From: a virus | DNA length: 20,984 nucleotides | Strand: one strand, 5' to 3' | Virus record (IMG/VR): IMGVR_UViG_3300027782_000435 | Span: 1 to 20,984 of that record | Shown here: positions 7,093-13,118 of the stretch, piece by piece | Layout: each line of letters starts with the position of its first letter | Position numbering within the stretch: the stretch's first letter is position 1 | Made by a program: the position numbers and the translations under genes | Notes under the pieces: model-generated | The model's database searches: none | What the model was told of the DNA's origin: nothing | What the model saw: only the letters and a program-made list of their open reading frames with translations

Positions 7093-7692
7093 TCAAGCAC
7101 TATCTTTCAGCGTGTTGATTACCTTCTGGATAGCGTCCAAATACTCTTTGGCAATATTGTCTTTTTGCTTACGGACAGTAGGCCAAAAGAAATAACCAGC
7201 TCTGCCACGATGCCGAAGGAACTGACTCGTATGCCCGCCACCTTTACGGTAACCATCACGGGATTCACCCTTTTTATTGACCGATCTAGCCCCAGCAGAA
7301 GTCTTCATCCCCTTACCAAACTTGCCACCACCAAACTCAGCACCAAAGAAAACATCACCCCTGGTCACCTTGCGTTTGCGATTCCTATTCGGGTTGGTTG
7401 TAGAAACAAAAGCAGACGTACTAGCCAAATAAATCATAGGCACTCGATCCTTGCCAACCTTCATTCCCTTCATCACCTCAGTAGCCTGACGGTTACGGGT
7501 TATAGAACCTGCTTCAGTCTTGGCTTTATTTAGAAGGTTCTCTGCCACTTTTCCTGCAGCAATACGAGCTTCAGCATTAAAGCGTTTGTCAGCCTTAGAT
7601 GCGTCGCGCAAAAATTCGTAGATACCTTTTACTTGAATCGCATTGTTGTCAGAGGTAATACTGACTTGACCTGCTCTACCAAAAACTGCCAT
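7093..7692 (-). CDS. HK97 gp10-like tail/neck completion protein
   Basis: The product is 199 aa. An N-terminal helix region (VKGIYEFLRDASKADKRFNA) precedes AAGKVAENLLNKAKTEAGSI. A strongly basic middle (NRNRKRKVTRGDVFFGAEFG) carries the 'fGaEfG' signature. The C-terminal block HTSQFLRHRGRAGYFFWPTV then IAKEYLDAIQKVI matches the 'tp.f.p.rgrGyff.Pa.r....i...y..ai..v' ending of HK97-gp10-like proteins, which sit at the neck or tail-completion ring. In most phages this gene lies between connector and tail terminator; here it lies after the tail assembly chaperone. No clear Shine-Dalgarno is present, and the start is 9 nt after the stop of the frameshifted chaperone. Confidence 0.75.
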   Translation of the reverse strand: MAVFGRAGQVSITSDNNAIQVKGIYEFLRDASKADKRFNAEARIAAGKVAENLLNKAKTEAGSITRNRQATEVMKGMKVGKDRVPMIYLASTSAFVSTTNPNRNRKRKVTRGDVFFGAEFGGGKFGKGMKTSAGARSVNKKGESRDGYRKGGGHTSQFLRHRGRAGYFFWPTVRKQKDNIAKEYLDAIQKVINTLKDSA

Positions 7693-7701
7693 AGCAACAG
7701 A

Positions 7702-8111
7702 CTACTTGCCTAGATGAATTGCTCTCCAACGCAAATAAGCAAACATCGTGAATAACATTCGAGGGTCTTCTGCCAGCAAAGAGGAGGGGGAAATATGTGT
7801 CTCGCAAGCGAGATACGCAATCATCCAATGTGCTGACTGATCTCCAAAGGGACGATCACGGCATCAGCCTGGTTACCCAACTCCAAAGCCTCAATCTCAT
7901 TAATCCAAGAATCAAAATCTAAACCAGTACGTTTCGTGCGATGCTCAGAATGCCAAGCCAAAAAACCTAAATCAGTCAGCGTCAGTTCAGCCTCAAACTT
8001 CGCAACACTCTTGCTGAACTTTTGTTCAAAGGCGATGAAGTCTGGGAACGCAGCAATGATGGTGCGCTTTGATTGATCCAATGATGACGTTACTTCTAAC
8101 GCTATTTTCAT
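7702..8111 (-). CDS. Tail assembly chaperone, long -1 frameshift form (gpGT-like)
   Basis: The first 87 codons are those of the short form. At C CCT TTG (7851-7845) a -1 slip onto CCC TTT moves ribosomes into a frame encoding PFGDQSAHWMIAYLACETHI and then a 'SPSSLLAEDPRML' motif, ending LGK at the TAG at 7704-7702. The total is about 136 aa. The extension has the usual signature of the second tail chaperone segment ('W..i..l...t.i.Ps.ll.edpr.l..m..yl'), and it begins upstream of any start codon in that frame. Frameshifted G/GT chaperones between tail tube and tape measure are conserved in siphoviruses and help load the tape measure. The heptamer and the extension are seen directly; the slip efficiency is not known. 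Confidence 0.8.
7821..8111 (-). CDS. Tail assembly chaperone, short form (gpG-like)
   Basis: The product is 96 aa, starting at the ATG at 8111 with GGAGG 4 nt upstream. It opens with MKIALEVTSSLDQSKRTIIA, followed by AFPDFIAFEQKFSKSVAKFE, a LGFLAWHSEHRTKRTGLDFD segment with the 'la..a.....g....df..f' pattern of phage tail chaperone N-domains, and an acidic helix WINEIEALELG. The position directly after the tail tube gene is the classic one. The in-frame stop at 7823-7821 lies just past the slippery site, so this is the majority product and the frameshifted version the minority. Confidence 0.85.
   Translation of the reverse strand: MKIALEVTSSLDQSKRTIIAAFPDFIAFEQKFSKSVAKFEAELTLTDLGFLAWHSEHRTKRTGLDFDSWINEIEALELGNQADAVIVPLEISQHIG
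7845..7851 (-). promoter_or_regulatory. -1 ribosomal frameshift slippery heptamer C CCT TTG
   Basis: In the chaperone frame the codons are GTC CCT TTG, so the heptamer is C_CCU_UUG, the X_XXY_YYZ form. Slipping back one base pairs both tRNAs on CCC UUU and enters the open frame that continues to 7702. No strong stimulatory hairpin is obvious immediately downstream by eye. Confidence 0.75.
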
Positions 8112-8146
8112 TTATCCTCCGCAGGGTTAAGGGTTTGTTAGAAAAC

Positions 8147-8572
8147 TTACGCGCCAGTACCAGTCTTGGTGATTGCACCGTCAACAGGGAGCGTTATATC
8201 AAAGGTAGCGAGGTCGCCCACAGCGCCGTTCACGGGACTATAACCGGTGCTAATTACGTTAAACGCATATTGTGGTTGCGTCGAACCAGCAGTAGCAGTT
8301 CCGTTTGGCTTGATTGTCATAGGAACAGCAGTTCCGTTTGAGAACACATCGTAAAACAATTTTTCAATTGTTGGATAATCCTGGTGCATTGACAAGGTGA
8401 CGCTGTGGTCACGCAAGCCTTGGATGCGGGTAACAGCGTTTGTGGTGGAGAATGCCGTGGTCGTGACTTCCGCAGCAGACAAATTTAAGGACACAGATGC
8501 AACGTATGCCGAAATATCCGTGTTAGCCGTTCCGAATGTCACGTTTACGTTTGTGAGAACTTGCTTTGCCAT
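8147..8572 (-). CDS. Major tail tube protein
   Basis: The product is 141 aa. The opening MAKQVLTNVNVTFGTANTDI, then SAYVASVSLNLSAAEVTTTA and FSTTNAVTRIQGLRDHSVTL, follow the 'v..v.g.d.s.yv..v.l..s...v.tT.fg......i.GL.d.s.tl' pattern of lambda-gpV/actinophage tail tube subunits. A helix (PTIEKLFYDVF) and the strands 'PMTIKP...' and 'YAFNVISTGYSP' complete the single tube domain, and 'GDLATFDITLPVDG' is the usual penultimate strand. The length fits a minimal tube protein with no added Ig domain. AGGAG lies about 8 nt ahead of the ATG at 8572. It polymerises around the tape measure. Confidence 0.88.
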   Translation of the reverse strand: MAKQVLTNVNVTFGTANTDISAYVASVSLNLSAAEVTTTAFSTTNAVTRIQGLRDHSVTLSMHQDYPTIEKLFYDVFSNGTAVPMTIKPNGTATAGSTQPQYAFNVISTGYSPVNGAVGDLATFDITLPVDGAITKTGTGA

Positions 8573-8646
8573 GTTGATTACTCCTGCCTTCCGGCACTCG
8601 AAGATTTACTAATGAAACTCTACACGCTCGCAGGAATGCGTATCAA

Positions 8647-9060
8647 CTAAGCGTACACCACCACACGGAAGTCAACCATCAGATAGGTCGCATCGTTGCC
8701 ATCCAGCGTCGAGATGTTGGATGCTGACTCAACCAGCAAGTCCTGTACGACCCCACCCAACGTGCGATCCGACTCCAACGCTTGACGCACCGATGAGGTT
8801 CCCCGATACGACAAGAAACCATCCAACGCTATCTGAGCTGTGCGTTCAGCCGAACGACCAACCACCACAGACACATTGAAAATGTGGGTTAGCAAACCCC
8901 CACCCATAGCCCCGTTATATGTGATTGAATCCAACATAGGCCACGCAAACGGGGCATTCACATTGTCAGGCTGCTGAGCGTAAGCACGAAGCCCTGAGAT
9001 AGTTCTCAGCGCGGTAGCAATACCTTCTTTGATTTCGGTGACGGTTGTGGTTGCGCTCAT
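8647..9060 (-). CDS. Tail terminator / neck protein
   Basis: The product is 137 aa, and its ATG overlaps the connector stop (ATGA). An N-terminal helix (TEIKEGIATALRTISGLRAY) is followed by 'QPDNVNAPFAWPML', a beta segment, the strand-rich THIFNVSVVVGR, a helix (AERTAQIALDGFLS) and YRGTSSVRQALESD, and finally the strand TYLMVDFRVVVYA. This is the common layout of the lambda gpU/gp10-like tail terminator family in actinophages ('i...l..i.glrv......p.....p......y.....g......f.v.vlv......aq..ld..l......Sv..al'). It caps the tail tube and joins it to the head connector. The family call is by pattern and position. Confidence 0.75.
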   Translation of the reverse strand: MSATTTVTEIKEGIATALRTISGLRAYAQQPDNVNAPFAWPMLDSITYNGAMGGGLLTHIFNVSVVVGRSAERTAQIALDGFLSYRGTSSVRQALESDRTLGGVVQDLLVESASNISTLDGNDATYLMVDFRVVVYA

Positions 9061-9680
9061 GCGTAAATCCGCATACGACGATACGGTTCAACCAGCTGAG
9101 CCATATCAGGGTCAAGGTATCGAGACACACGGATTTGTCCGAGATCGCCAAATCCAACCACGCCGAGCGGACTGTCGTAACGCTTAAAAATTCTTGAAGC
9201 CTGAATGATCGTTGCCTGAGTTACTGGCTCAGGGATCGCAGGCCAACCGAACACAGCAGTCACCTGAACCAAAGCCTGCTCACCATAGTTCGCATTAACC
9301 GTTGGGAACAGGTAATCGCCAACAGCACGAATCTTGTCGTAACTCCAAGTGAGTCCATCAAGGTTTCCGTTCAACGGTTCCAACTGATAATCGGAACGAG
9401 TCCACGTCACATCAAAATTGCCATCAGCAAACGAAGAAGTTTTCAGCGTAATAGCCGTACCAGCAATATCGTCAATAGAGCAATAGAACGAATCCTCTGC
9501 TTGAAACACGCGAGCCTCAGCCGTGCCAGTCTGCCAGAAGCGACGGTTGCAATAACCATCAATCAGACGTGACGCTGCACCAACACAGTTATCAATCAGA
9601 TCATCGTCAATGGTGTCAGCTGTGCCGATACGGAGGGCTGCTTTGACCTGATTTCTAGTTGCGTAACCTTGGTTAATCAT
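9057..9680 (-). CDS. gp6-like head-tail connector
   Basis: The product is 207 aa. The N-terminal helical part (ATRNQVKAALRIGTADTIDD, then LIDNCVGAASRLIDGYCNRRF) matches the 'dd.li...i.aAs..Id.yc.R.F' signature of HK97 gp6-type adaptors. The middle part is beta-rich (SFYCSIDDIAGTAITLKTSS), and a closing helix 'PEPVTQATIIQASRIFKRYD' followed by 'SPLGVVGFGDLGQIRVSRYL' is typical of actinophage versions. A CAGGAAA element lies just ahead of the ATG at 9680. The protein would form a ring beneath the portal. Separation from the capsid genes by sugar-transfer and endonuclease genes is unusual. Confidence 0.85.
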   Translation of the reverse strand: MINQGYATRNQVKAALRIGTADTIDDDLIDNCVGAASRLIDGYCNRRFWQTGTAEARVFQAEDSFYCSIDDIAGTAITLKTSSFADGNFDVTWTRSDYQLEPLNGNLDGLTWSYDKIRAVGDYLFPTVNANYGEQALVQVTAVFGWPAIPEPVTQATIIQASRIFKRYDSPLGVVGFGDLGQIRVSRYLDPDMAQLVEPYRRMRIYA

Positions 9681-9689
9681 GGTTTCCTG

Positions 9690-9698
9690 ATTCTAGTT
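9690..9698 (-). repeat. 9-bp direct repeat at the 3' boundary of the homing endonuclease gene
   Basis: The plus-strand sequence attctagtt occurs here and again at 10419-10427, at the two ends of the endonuclease gene. In both places it encodes the last Asn codon and the TAG stop on the minus strand, and both proteins end in Ala-Ser-Ile-Asn. It may mark the insertion boundary. Confidence 0.45.
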
Positions 9699-10412
9699 TA
9701 TTGACGCAGATTGCGTCGTAGCCAAATGACGAGCAACCCAATACCTGCGTCGTGCCTCACTCATCTTGGCACGGGTTTCAGCAGAACGTTTTGAACCTCG
9801 TCTTGACTCACTCAAATTGGCGCGGTGTTCAGGTGAGAGTTTTTTGCCTAGGTGCGCCTTACTCAATTTGGCACAATGTTCAGGAGAAAGTTTTTTGCCT
9901 TTATTTGCAGCGCTTATTTTTGAGCAAGTTTCAACAGAACGTTTTGAACCTCGTCGTGACTCGCTCATTTTGGCAATAGCTTCAGGTGAGTGTTTTCTGC
10001 CTCGTTGTGCCAGACTCATTTTTAAACAAGTTTCTGGTGAACGTTTCTTCCCTCGTTTTGCCTCACCAATTTTGGCACAAACCTCTGCTGAATGTCGTAA
10101 ACCCAAAGCGCCATCACCACCTGCGGTGATGTTAGTGAGTTTATGCCCATTATCACGGTACTGAGAAATATAAAGTATTTCCACTTGACGAGCTTCGTCC
10201 CACGAAATACTTGTTTTCAAAATAACCGCCATAACAGAATTTCCATCGTGCAAAATTTTTCTTAGTAGATTGCACTTATAGCTGTTTTTACCATTTTTTG
10301 CTTGATGAAGATGTTCTGATAAGCGTTTATTTGGTGTCTCATATTTGGAAATCCCAATATAACGATAGTGGTCTGGTTGCGCTGATGATACTAAAGCGTA
10401 GACACAAGGCAT
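9693..10412 (-). CDS. GIY-YIG homing endonuclease with NUMOD3 repeats
   Basis: The product is 239 aa. Residues about 1-100 form a GIY-YIG nuclease: the first motif is VYAL (GIY position), then YIGIS at 18-22, R30 in NKRLSEH, E78 within ARQVEILYI, and N94 in LTNITAGGDG. The expected catalytic residues are present. Residues 104-222 are seven tandem 17-residue units built as G-[KS]-K-x-S-x-E-x-x-x-K-[MI]-S-x-A-x-R, a NUMOD3-like DNA-binding array. The ATG has no Shine-Dalgarno, and the nuclease part is visibly AT-richer than its neighbours. It is free-standing, lies between a sugar-transfer gene and the connector, and has no role in the virion. It is a selfish element likely to cut a related phage's homologous locus. 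Confidence 0.85.
   Translation of the reverse strand: MPCVYALVSSAQPDHYRYIGISKYETPNKRLSEHLHQAKNGKNSYKCNLLRKILHDGNSVMAVILKTSISWDEARQVEILYISQYRDNGHKLTNITAGGDGALGLRHSAEVCAKIGEAKRGKKRSPETCLKMSLAQRGRKHSPEAIAKMSESRRGSKRSVETCSKISAANKGKKLSPEHCAKLSKAHLGKKLSPEHRANLSESRRGSKRSAETRAKMSEARRRYWVARHLATTQSASIN
9747..10103 (-). repeat. Seven tandem 51-bp units coding the NUMOD3-like array
   Basis: Residues 104-222 of the endonuclease divide into exactly seven 17-residue units, each beginning with Gly after a basic/polar residue. The unit starts are G104, G121, G138, G155, G172, G189 and G206. Units 3 and 6 share SESRRGSKRS with their followers, suggesting duplication of a two- or three-unit block. DNA identity between units is partial, which is why plus-strand shadow frames also look repetitive. 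Confidence 0.85.
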
Positions 10413-10421
10413 AAAATAATT

Positions 10422-11069
10422 CTAGTTGATACTTGCTACTCCCCTAAATTGCATTCCCTCTAAATTCAAAGACGCAAATGGATTAAGGCTGTATACATGG
10501 CAATTATAAACATCCCACAACCGTTGCTTCATGTCTCGAAGATGCCGCTCATACAAAGCCCAAGGCGTATCACCAGCAACATAACCATCAACCCTGTCCT
10601 TACCGTTCAACTGTCCACAATCAGCCCCAACCAACACAATGAACTTCGCACCCATATATGCAGCAAGGTGCATCGCCCCATGAATGCTCGATGACCCGAT
10701 AGTCAACTGGTCATACTCAACAGGCCAATCCTTGTCATGTGGGTTGAACGATGTTCCTGGTCTTCCGGTGCGGGTACCGAAGGTCACAATCTTGGGCATG
10801 AAGCCTTGGAACTCTGCATCAGTTCCATGTTCTTTGAGTGGGGTAAATACTGCAATGGATTCATCACGTCGAGCTTCCTGTATTGCGTCACCGTGATAAT
10901 GGCTGAAGCAGTAATAGTTCTTCATCCCGAAAACTGACCCAGAGAAATTGACTGCAATACTCAGTTTGTCATCAAAGAAATCAGGTGACAGATAATCAAG
11001 CGTTGCGCCAGACCCAATGACATAAATTGTTTCGCCCTCATGGAGAAGGTTGTAGTCCTCTAATCCCAT
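10422..11069 (-). CDS. DUF115/MptE-like protein of the glycosylation cassette
   Basis: The product is 215 aa from the ATG at 11069, which follows AAGAAGGGA and overlaps the upstream gene by 10 nt; a further upstream start at 11129 is less likely. Residues 12-24 (GETIYVIGSGATL) make a Rossmann-type 'iyviGsGpSL' loop. 'KLSIAVNFSG' fits the 'iiavN.a' strand. SSSIHGAMHLAAYMGAKFIV then LVGADCGQLNGK match the 'sS...a..lA..lG...I.l.G.D' block of DUF115/MAF/MptE-like proteins. Relatives act with glycosyltransferases in flagellin or surface sugar modification, or as pterin pyrophosphokinases in archaea. Here it ends a run of two sugar-transferase genes. The exact reaction is unknown. Confidence 0.7.
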   Translation of the reverse strand: MGLEDYNLLHEGETIYVIGSGATLDYLSPDFFDDKLSIAVNFSGSVFGMKNYYCFSHYHGDAIQEARRDESIAVFTPLKEHGTDAEFQGFMPKIVTFGTRTGRPGTSFNPHDKDWPVEYDQLTIGSSSIHGAMHLAAYMGAKFIVLVGADCGQLNGKDRVDGYVAGDTPWALYERHLRDMKQRLWDVYNCHVYSLNPFASLNLEGMQFRGVASIN

Positions 11070-11725
11070 CCCAATTCCCTTCTTCGTGTTAAATCCCAAT
11101 GTCCTGCATCTGGCAAACCTGACTGCCAACGCATCGCATGCAAAGCCCCATTCGCAGCGAAACTGCGCTGGTTCTTTTCAGCCAGTTCTGGTGCCGATGA
11201 AATCGTTGACGAGTTGTCGTGAACTATCCCAGCGTCAGAAGTGAACACTGGAACATTCAATCGCATTGCACGTTCTTGAAAATCTGTGTCCTCAAAATAG
11301 GCGGGAACATAACACTCCGAAAACAGCCCAACCTTGGCAACCACGTTCGCACCGATCCACGCGCACGACCAACCAGGCATCGCCTCAGTCAACGTGATCG
11401 ATTCAGGGTTGCAGTCCTTGTAGAAAACTTCTAGTTGCCCTGGCTCAAAGAACGCATCCGAATTGAGGATGATCCAGCCGTCAGCGTGAGGGGTTGCTTT
11501 GATACCGATGTTCCAAGATGGTGCGACACCAAGGTTGGTTGGCATTGACCAGACGTGATAGTTCTTGACATGGCGACGATCAATCACCCAAGGCCAATCA
11601 TGCAATGTGGATTTGCCACCATTGTCAATGATGATGAGTGTCTCCACGTCGTAGTCAATCGAGCGTAAGCATCGCTCTAGTAGGTCATACCTGTTTAGGA
11701 CGGGGACGATGATGACTGGCACCAT
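11060..11725 (-). CDS. GT2-like (GT-A) glycosyltransferase
   Basis: The product is 221 aa from the ATG at 11725, chosen because GAAGGAG lies about 8 nt ahead; a GTG 30 nt upstream also exists. 'VIIVPVLNRYDLLERCLRSI' is the GT-A family 2 opening. It is followed by IIIDNGG, NLGVAPSWNIGI (nucleotide-sugar binding), WIILNSDAFF (the DxD-equivalent, Asp90), a YFEDTDFQERA acidic motif at about 143-153, and 'IVHDNSST'. The size fits a catalytic domain without membrane anchors, so it is soluble. The start overlaps the GT4-like gene by 31 nt. Phage GT2 enzymes modify capsid or tail proteins, DNA bases, or host surface glycans; the context beside the capsid gene favours virion glycosylation. Confidence 0.85.
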   Translation of the reverse strand: MVPVIIVPVLNRYDLLERCLRSIDYDVETLIIIDNGGKSTLHDWPWVIDRRHVKNYHVWSMPTNLGVAPSWNIGIKATPHADGWIILNSDAFFEPGQLEVFYKDCNPESITLTEAMPGWSCAWIGANVVAKVGLFSECYVPAYFEDTDFQERAMRLNVPVFTSDAGIVHDNSSTISSAPELAEKNQRSFAANGALHAMRWQSGLPDAGHWDLTRRRELGWD

Positions 11726-13005
11726 GCTGACAACTCCTTCATCACAGGCTTCCACGATTGCTCATAAACGAGGTCTGCGTCATATTGGCTGGCAAAGGCC
11801 ACAGCCTGCTTATCCGTGCCTCTCGGAGCCTCATACGAGGCTTTCAGGGCATCCACGATGGACGACACAACAGGGGTGCAAAACCATGAACGCTGATGCG
11901 CATCCCAGAACGGTTGAATGTCCACAGCCCACCCAGCCCCAACCAACTCAGGCTGTGCTGTGTAGTCCGACACGATGACCCGTGTACCGCAAGCCTGAGC
12001 CTCGATCACCGGAACACCGAACCCTTCACCCATCGAGCAGGCCAACAGCACGTCAGCTGCGGAATACAACGCAGCCAAAGCCTGCTGAGGGAAACCAGTC
12101 CGATAAGCGTAAGGATCACAAATCTTGTATTGCTCAGGCTTCACACCACAAGCCTCCAACAGATGCACCAGATTGATACCACCCATCGCACCATCACGCT
12201 CAGTATGGAGATACAACATTGCGTCAGGTTTATCTTGCGCGAAAATAGCGAACGCTAAAATGTTTTCAGCAAACGATTTGCGTGACGGGTTCGCACCCTT
12301 GTTCGCAGCGTTCATCATGACCACAAACTTGTCGTCAGGAATCTCCATCAGCTCACGCCCCGTGAACTCACCCTTAGACGAAACAATCTTTGGTGTAGGA
12401 GCAAACACTTTTTCAATCGCATGAGGAACATACATTGCATCCACACCAGCGTTCTGCAACATTTGCAAACCAAACTTTGACATCGCAATCGGTTTCACAT
12501 TGTCACGACGACACCAAGCCAAAACATTCGGTGGGCAAGGAGCATGATCCACAGGAATCCAAGACGCAATATGTGGAACCTGATCCAACGATGGTGATTG
12601 CAAAACCCACACATCAAACAATGTCATCATCAGCGTTGGCATCTCACGATTACCGTTAGCCCAATCCATCCAATGCGCAACCATGATGTCATCGCTATAT
12701 GCAGACATTCCACGCGGATAAAGTTTTACACCATTCCACATTGAAGAAATACCTTCAATGCCATACATCGCATGGATTGCTACTTCGTGTTGGTCTTTGA
12801 TGAGCCTTGCGACGGTTTGCGCGGTTTGCGTCCCGTAGCCTGTTGGGGCGAACGGGGCGTTGGAATACCAGAGGATTCGAAGCGCGTCGGGATTGGCAAA
12901 TCTGCTCGCTCTGGTAAGTGCGCTATTCCCCTGCGGAGCAATATCTCCGCTTCTAGGTCGGGTAATTCGACCGGAGTGTTCTTGACGATTACGAGCATTA
13001 GCCAC
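11695..13005 (-). CDS. GT4-like (GT-B) glycosyltransferase
   Basis: The product is 436 aa if translated from the GTG at 13005, which has GAAGGAG 6 nt ahead. The catalytic part begins at about residue 43 with RILWYSNAPFAPTGYGTQT, the 'G.G' acceptor-side loop. The C-terminal domain carries ALYSAADVLLACSMGEGFGV then PVIEAQACGTRVIVSD, the retaining GT4 E-x7-E motif at E327/E335, followed by PELVG. No membrane segment is seen. Residues 1-42 are Arg/Ser/Asn-rich and uncharacteristic because this DNA also encodes the 72-aa head protein in another frame. No alternative ATG, GTG or TTG exists in this frame before the conserved core, so the overlap seems real. Confidence 0.85.
   Translation of the reverse strand: MANARNRQEHSGRITRPRSGDIAPQGNSALTRASRFANPDALRILWYSNAPFAPTGYGTQTAQTVARLIKDQHEVAIHAMYGIEGISSMWNGVKLYPRGMSAYSDDIMVAHWMDWANGNREMPTLMMTLFDVWVLQSPSLDQVPHIASWIPVDHAPCPPNVLAWCRRDNVKPIAMSKFGLQMLQNAGVDAMYVPHAIEKVFAPTPKIVSSKGEFTGRELMEIPDDKFVVMMNAANKGANPSRKSFAENILAFAIFAQDKPDAMLYLHTERDGAMGGINLVHLLEACGVKPEQYKICDPYAYRTGFPQQALAALYSAADVLLACSMGEGFGVPVIEAQACGTRVIVSDYTAQPELVGAGWAVDIQPFWDAHQRSWFCTPVVSSIVDALKASYEAPRGTDKQAVAFASQYDADLVYEQSWKPVMKELSAWCQSSSSPS
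12780..12998 (-). CDS. Small head-type protein nested inside the glycosyltransferase gene
   Basis: The product is 72 aa from the ATG at 12998, reading MLVIVKNTPVELPDLEAEIL then LRRGIAHLPE. The pattern 'v.v......velpd.eAe.Ll.rGiA...' is that of short phage proteins encoded right after the major capsid gene in many HK97-like phages, and its place after the capsid agrees. From about residue 40 on, the protein is a Pro/Ser/Arg/Lys-rich tail with no fold. It lies completely within the glycosyltransferase frame, and its conserved half overlaps that enzyme's unconserved leader. It shares GAAGGAG with the enzyme start but at a long spacing of about 13 nt. A longer frame up to 13079 runs through the terminator and is rejected. 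Confidence 0.65.
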   Translation of the reverse strand: MLVIVKNTPVELPDLEAEILLRRGIAHLPERADLPIPTRFESSGIPTPRSPQQATGRKPRKPSQGSSKTNTK

Positions 13006-13031
13006 CGTTCTCTCCTTCGCAGGTCGCAGGG

Positions 13032-13078
13032 TAAAAAGAAATGAGGGTAGGTCGCCCTGCGTGTTCGACCTACCCTCA
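13032..13078 (-). terminator. Intrinsic terminator downstream of the major capsid gene
   Basis: On the minus strand a perfect 13-bp inverted repeat (TGAGGGTAGGTCG / CGACCTACCCTCA) with an 11-nt loop is followed by TTTCTTTTT. GC-rich stem plus U-tract is the standard rho-independent signal. It lies 41 nt after the capsid stop and about 27 nt before the next start codon. It should reduce transcription into neck and tail genes rather than end the operon, as no new promoter is evident. Confidence 0.85.
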
Positions 13079-13085
13079 AACTTAC

Positions 13086-13103
13086 ACCGATATTGCTATC
13101 GGT
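13086..13103 (-). other. GNRA-tetraloop hairpin after the capsid stop codon
   Basis: ACCGATA-GCAA-TATCGGT on the minus strand forms a 7-bp stem closed by a GCAA tetraloop. It starts about 15 nt after the capsid stop and 8 nt before the terminator stem. It has no U-tract of its own. It may protect the capsid mRNA 3' end or assist termination. Confidence 0.6.
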
Positions 13104-13118
13104 TGCACTACCTTCAAC

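Noticed and set aside
6829-7533. Long plus-strand open frame (234 codons) spanning the primase-like and gp10-like genes
   Set aside because: It crosses two well-supported minus-strand genes and their intergenic gap, has no recognisable domain, and would be the only plus-strand gene. It is a codon-bias shadow.
8573-8646. Terminator or promoter in the gap ahead of the tail tube gene
   Set aside because: Only a 4-bp stem (CGCA-TTCC-TGCG) and no U-tract or -35/-10 pair is visible; besides the AGGAG ribosome-binding site I see nothing firm.
9747-10103. Regular repeats that could suggest a CRISPR array
   Set aside because: The 51-bp units are contiguous, coding, in frame and without unique spacers; they encode the NUMOD3-type array.
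12999-13079. Upstream extension of the 72-aa head protein to 13079
   Set aside because: The extra residues would be translated through the terminator stem and U-tract and look unlike protein; the ATG at 12998 begins exactly at the conserved pattern.
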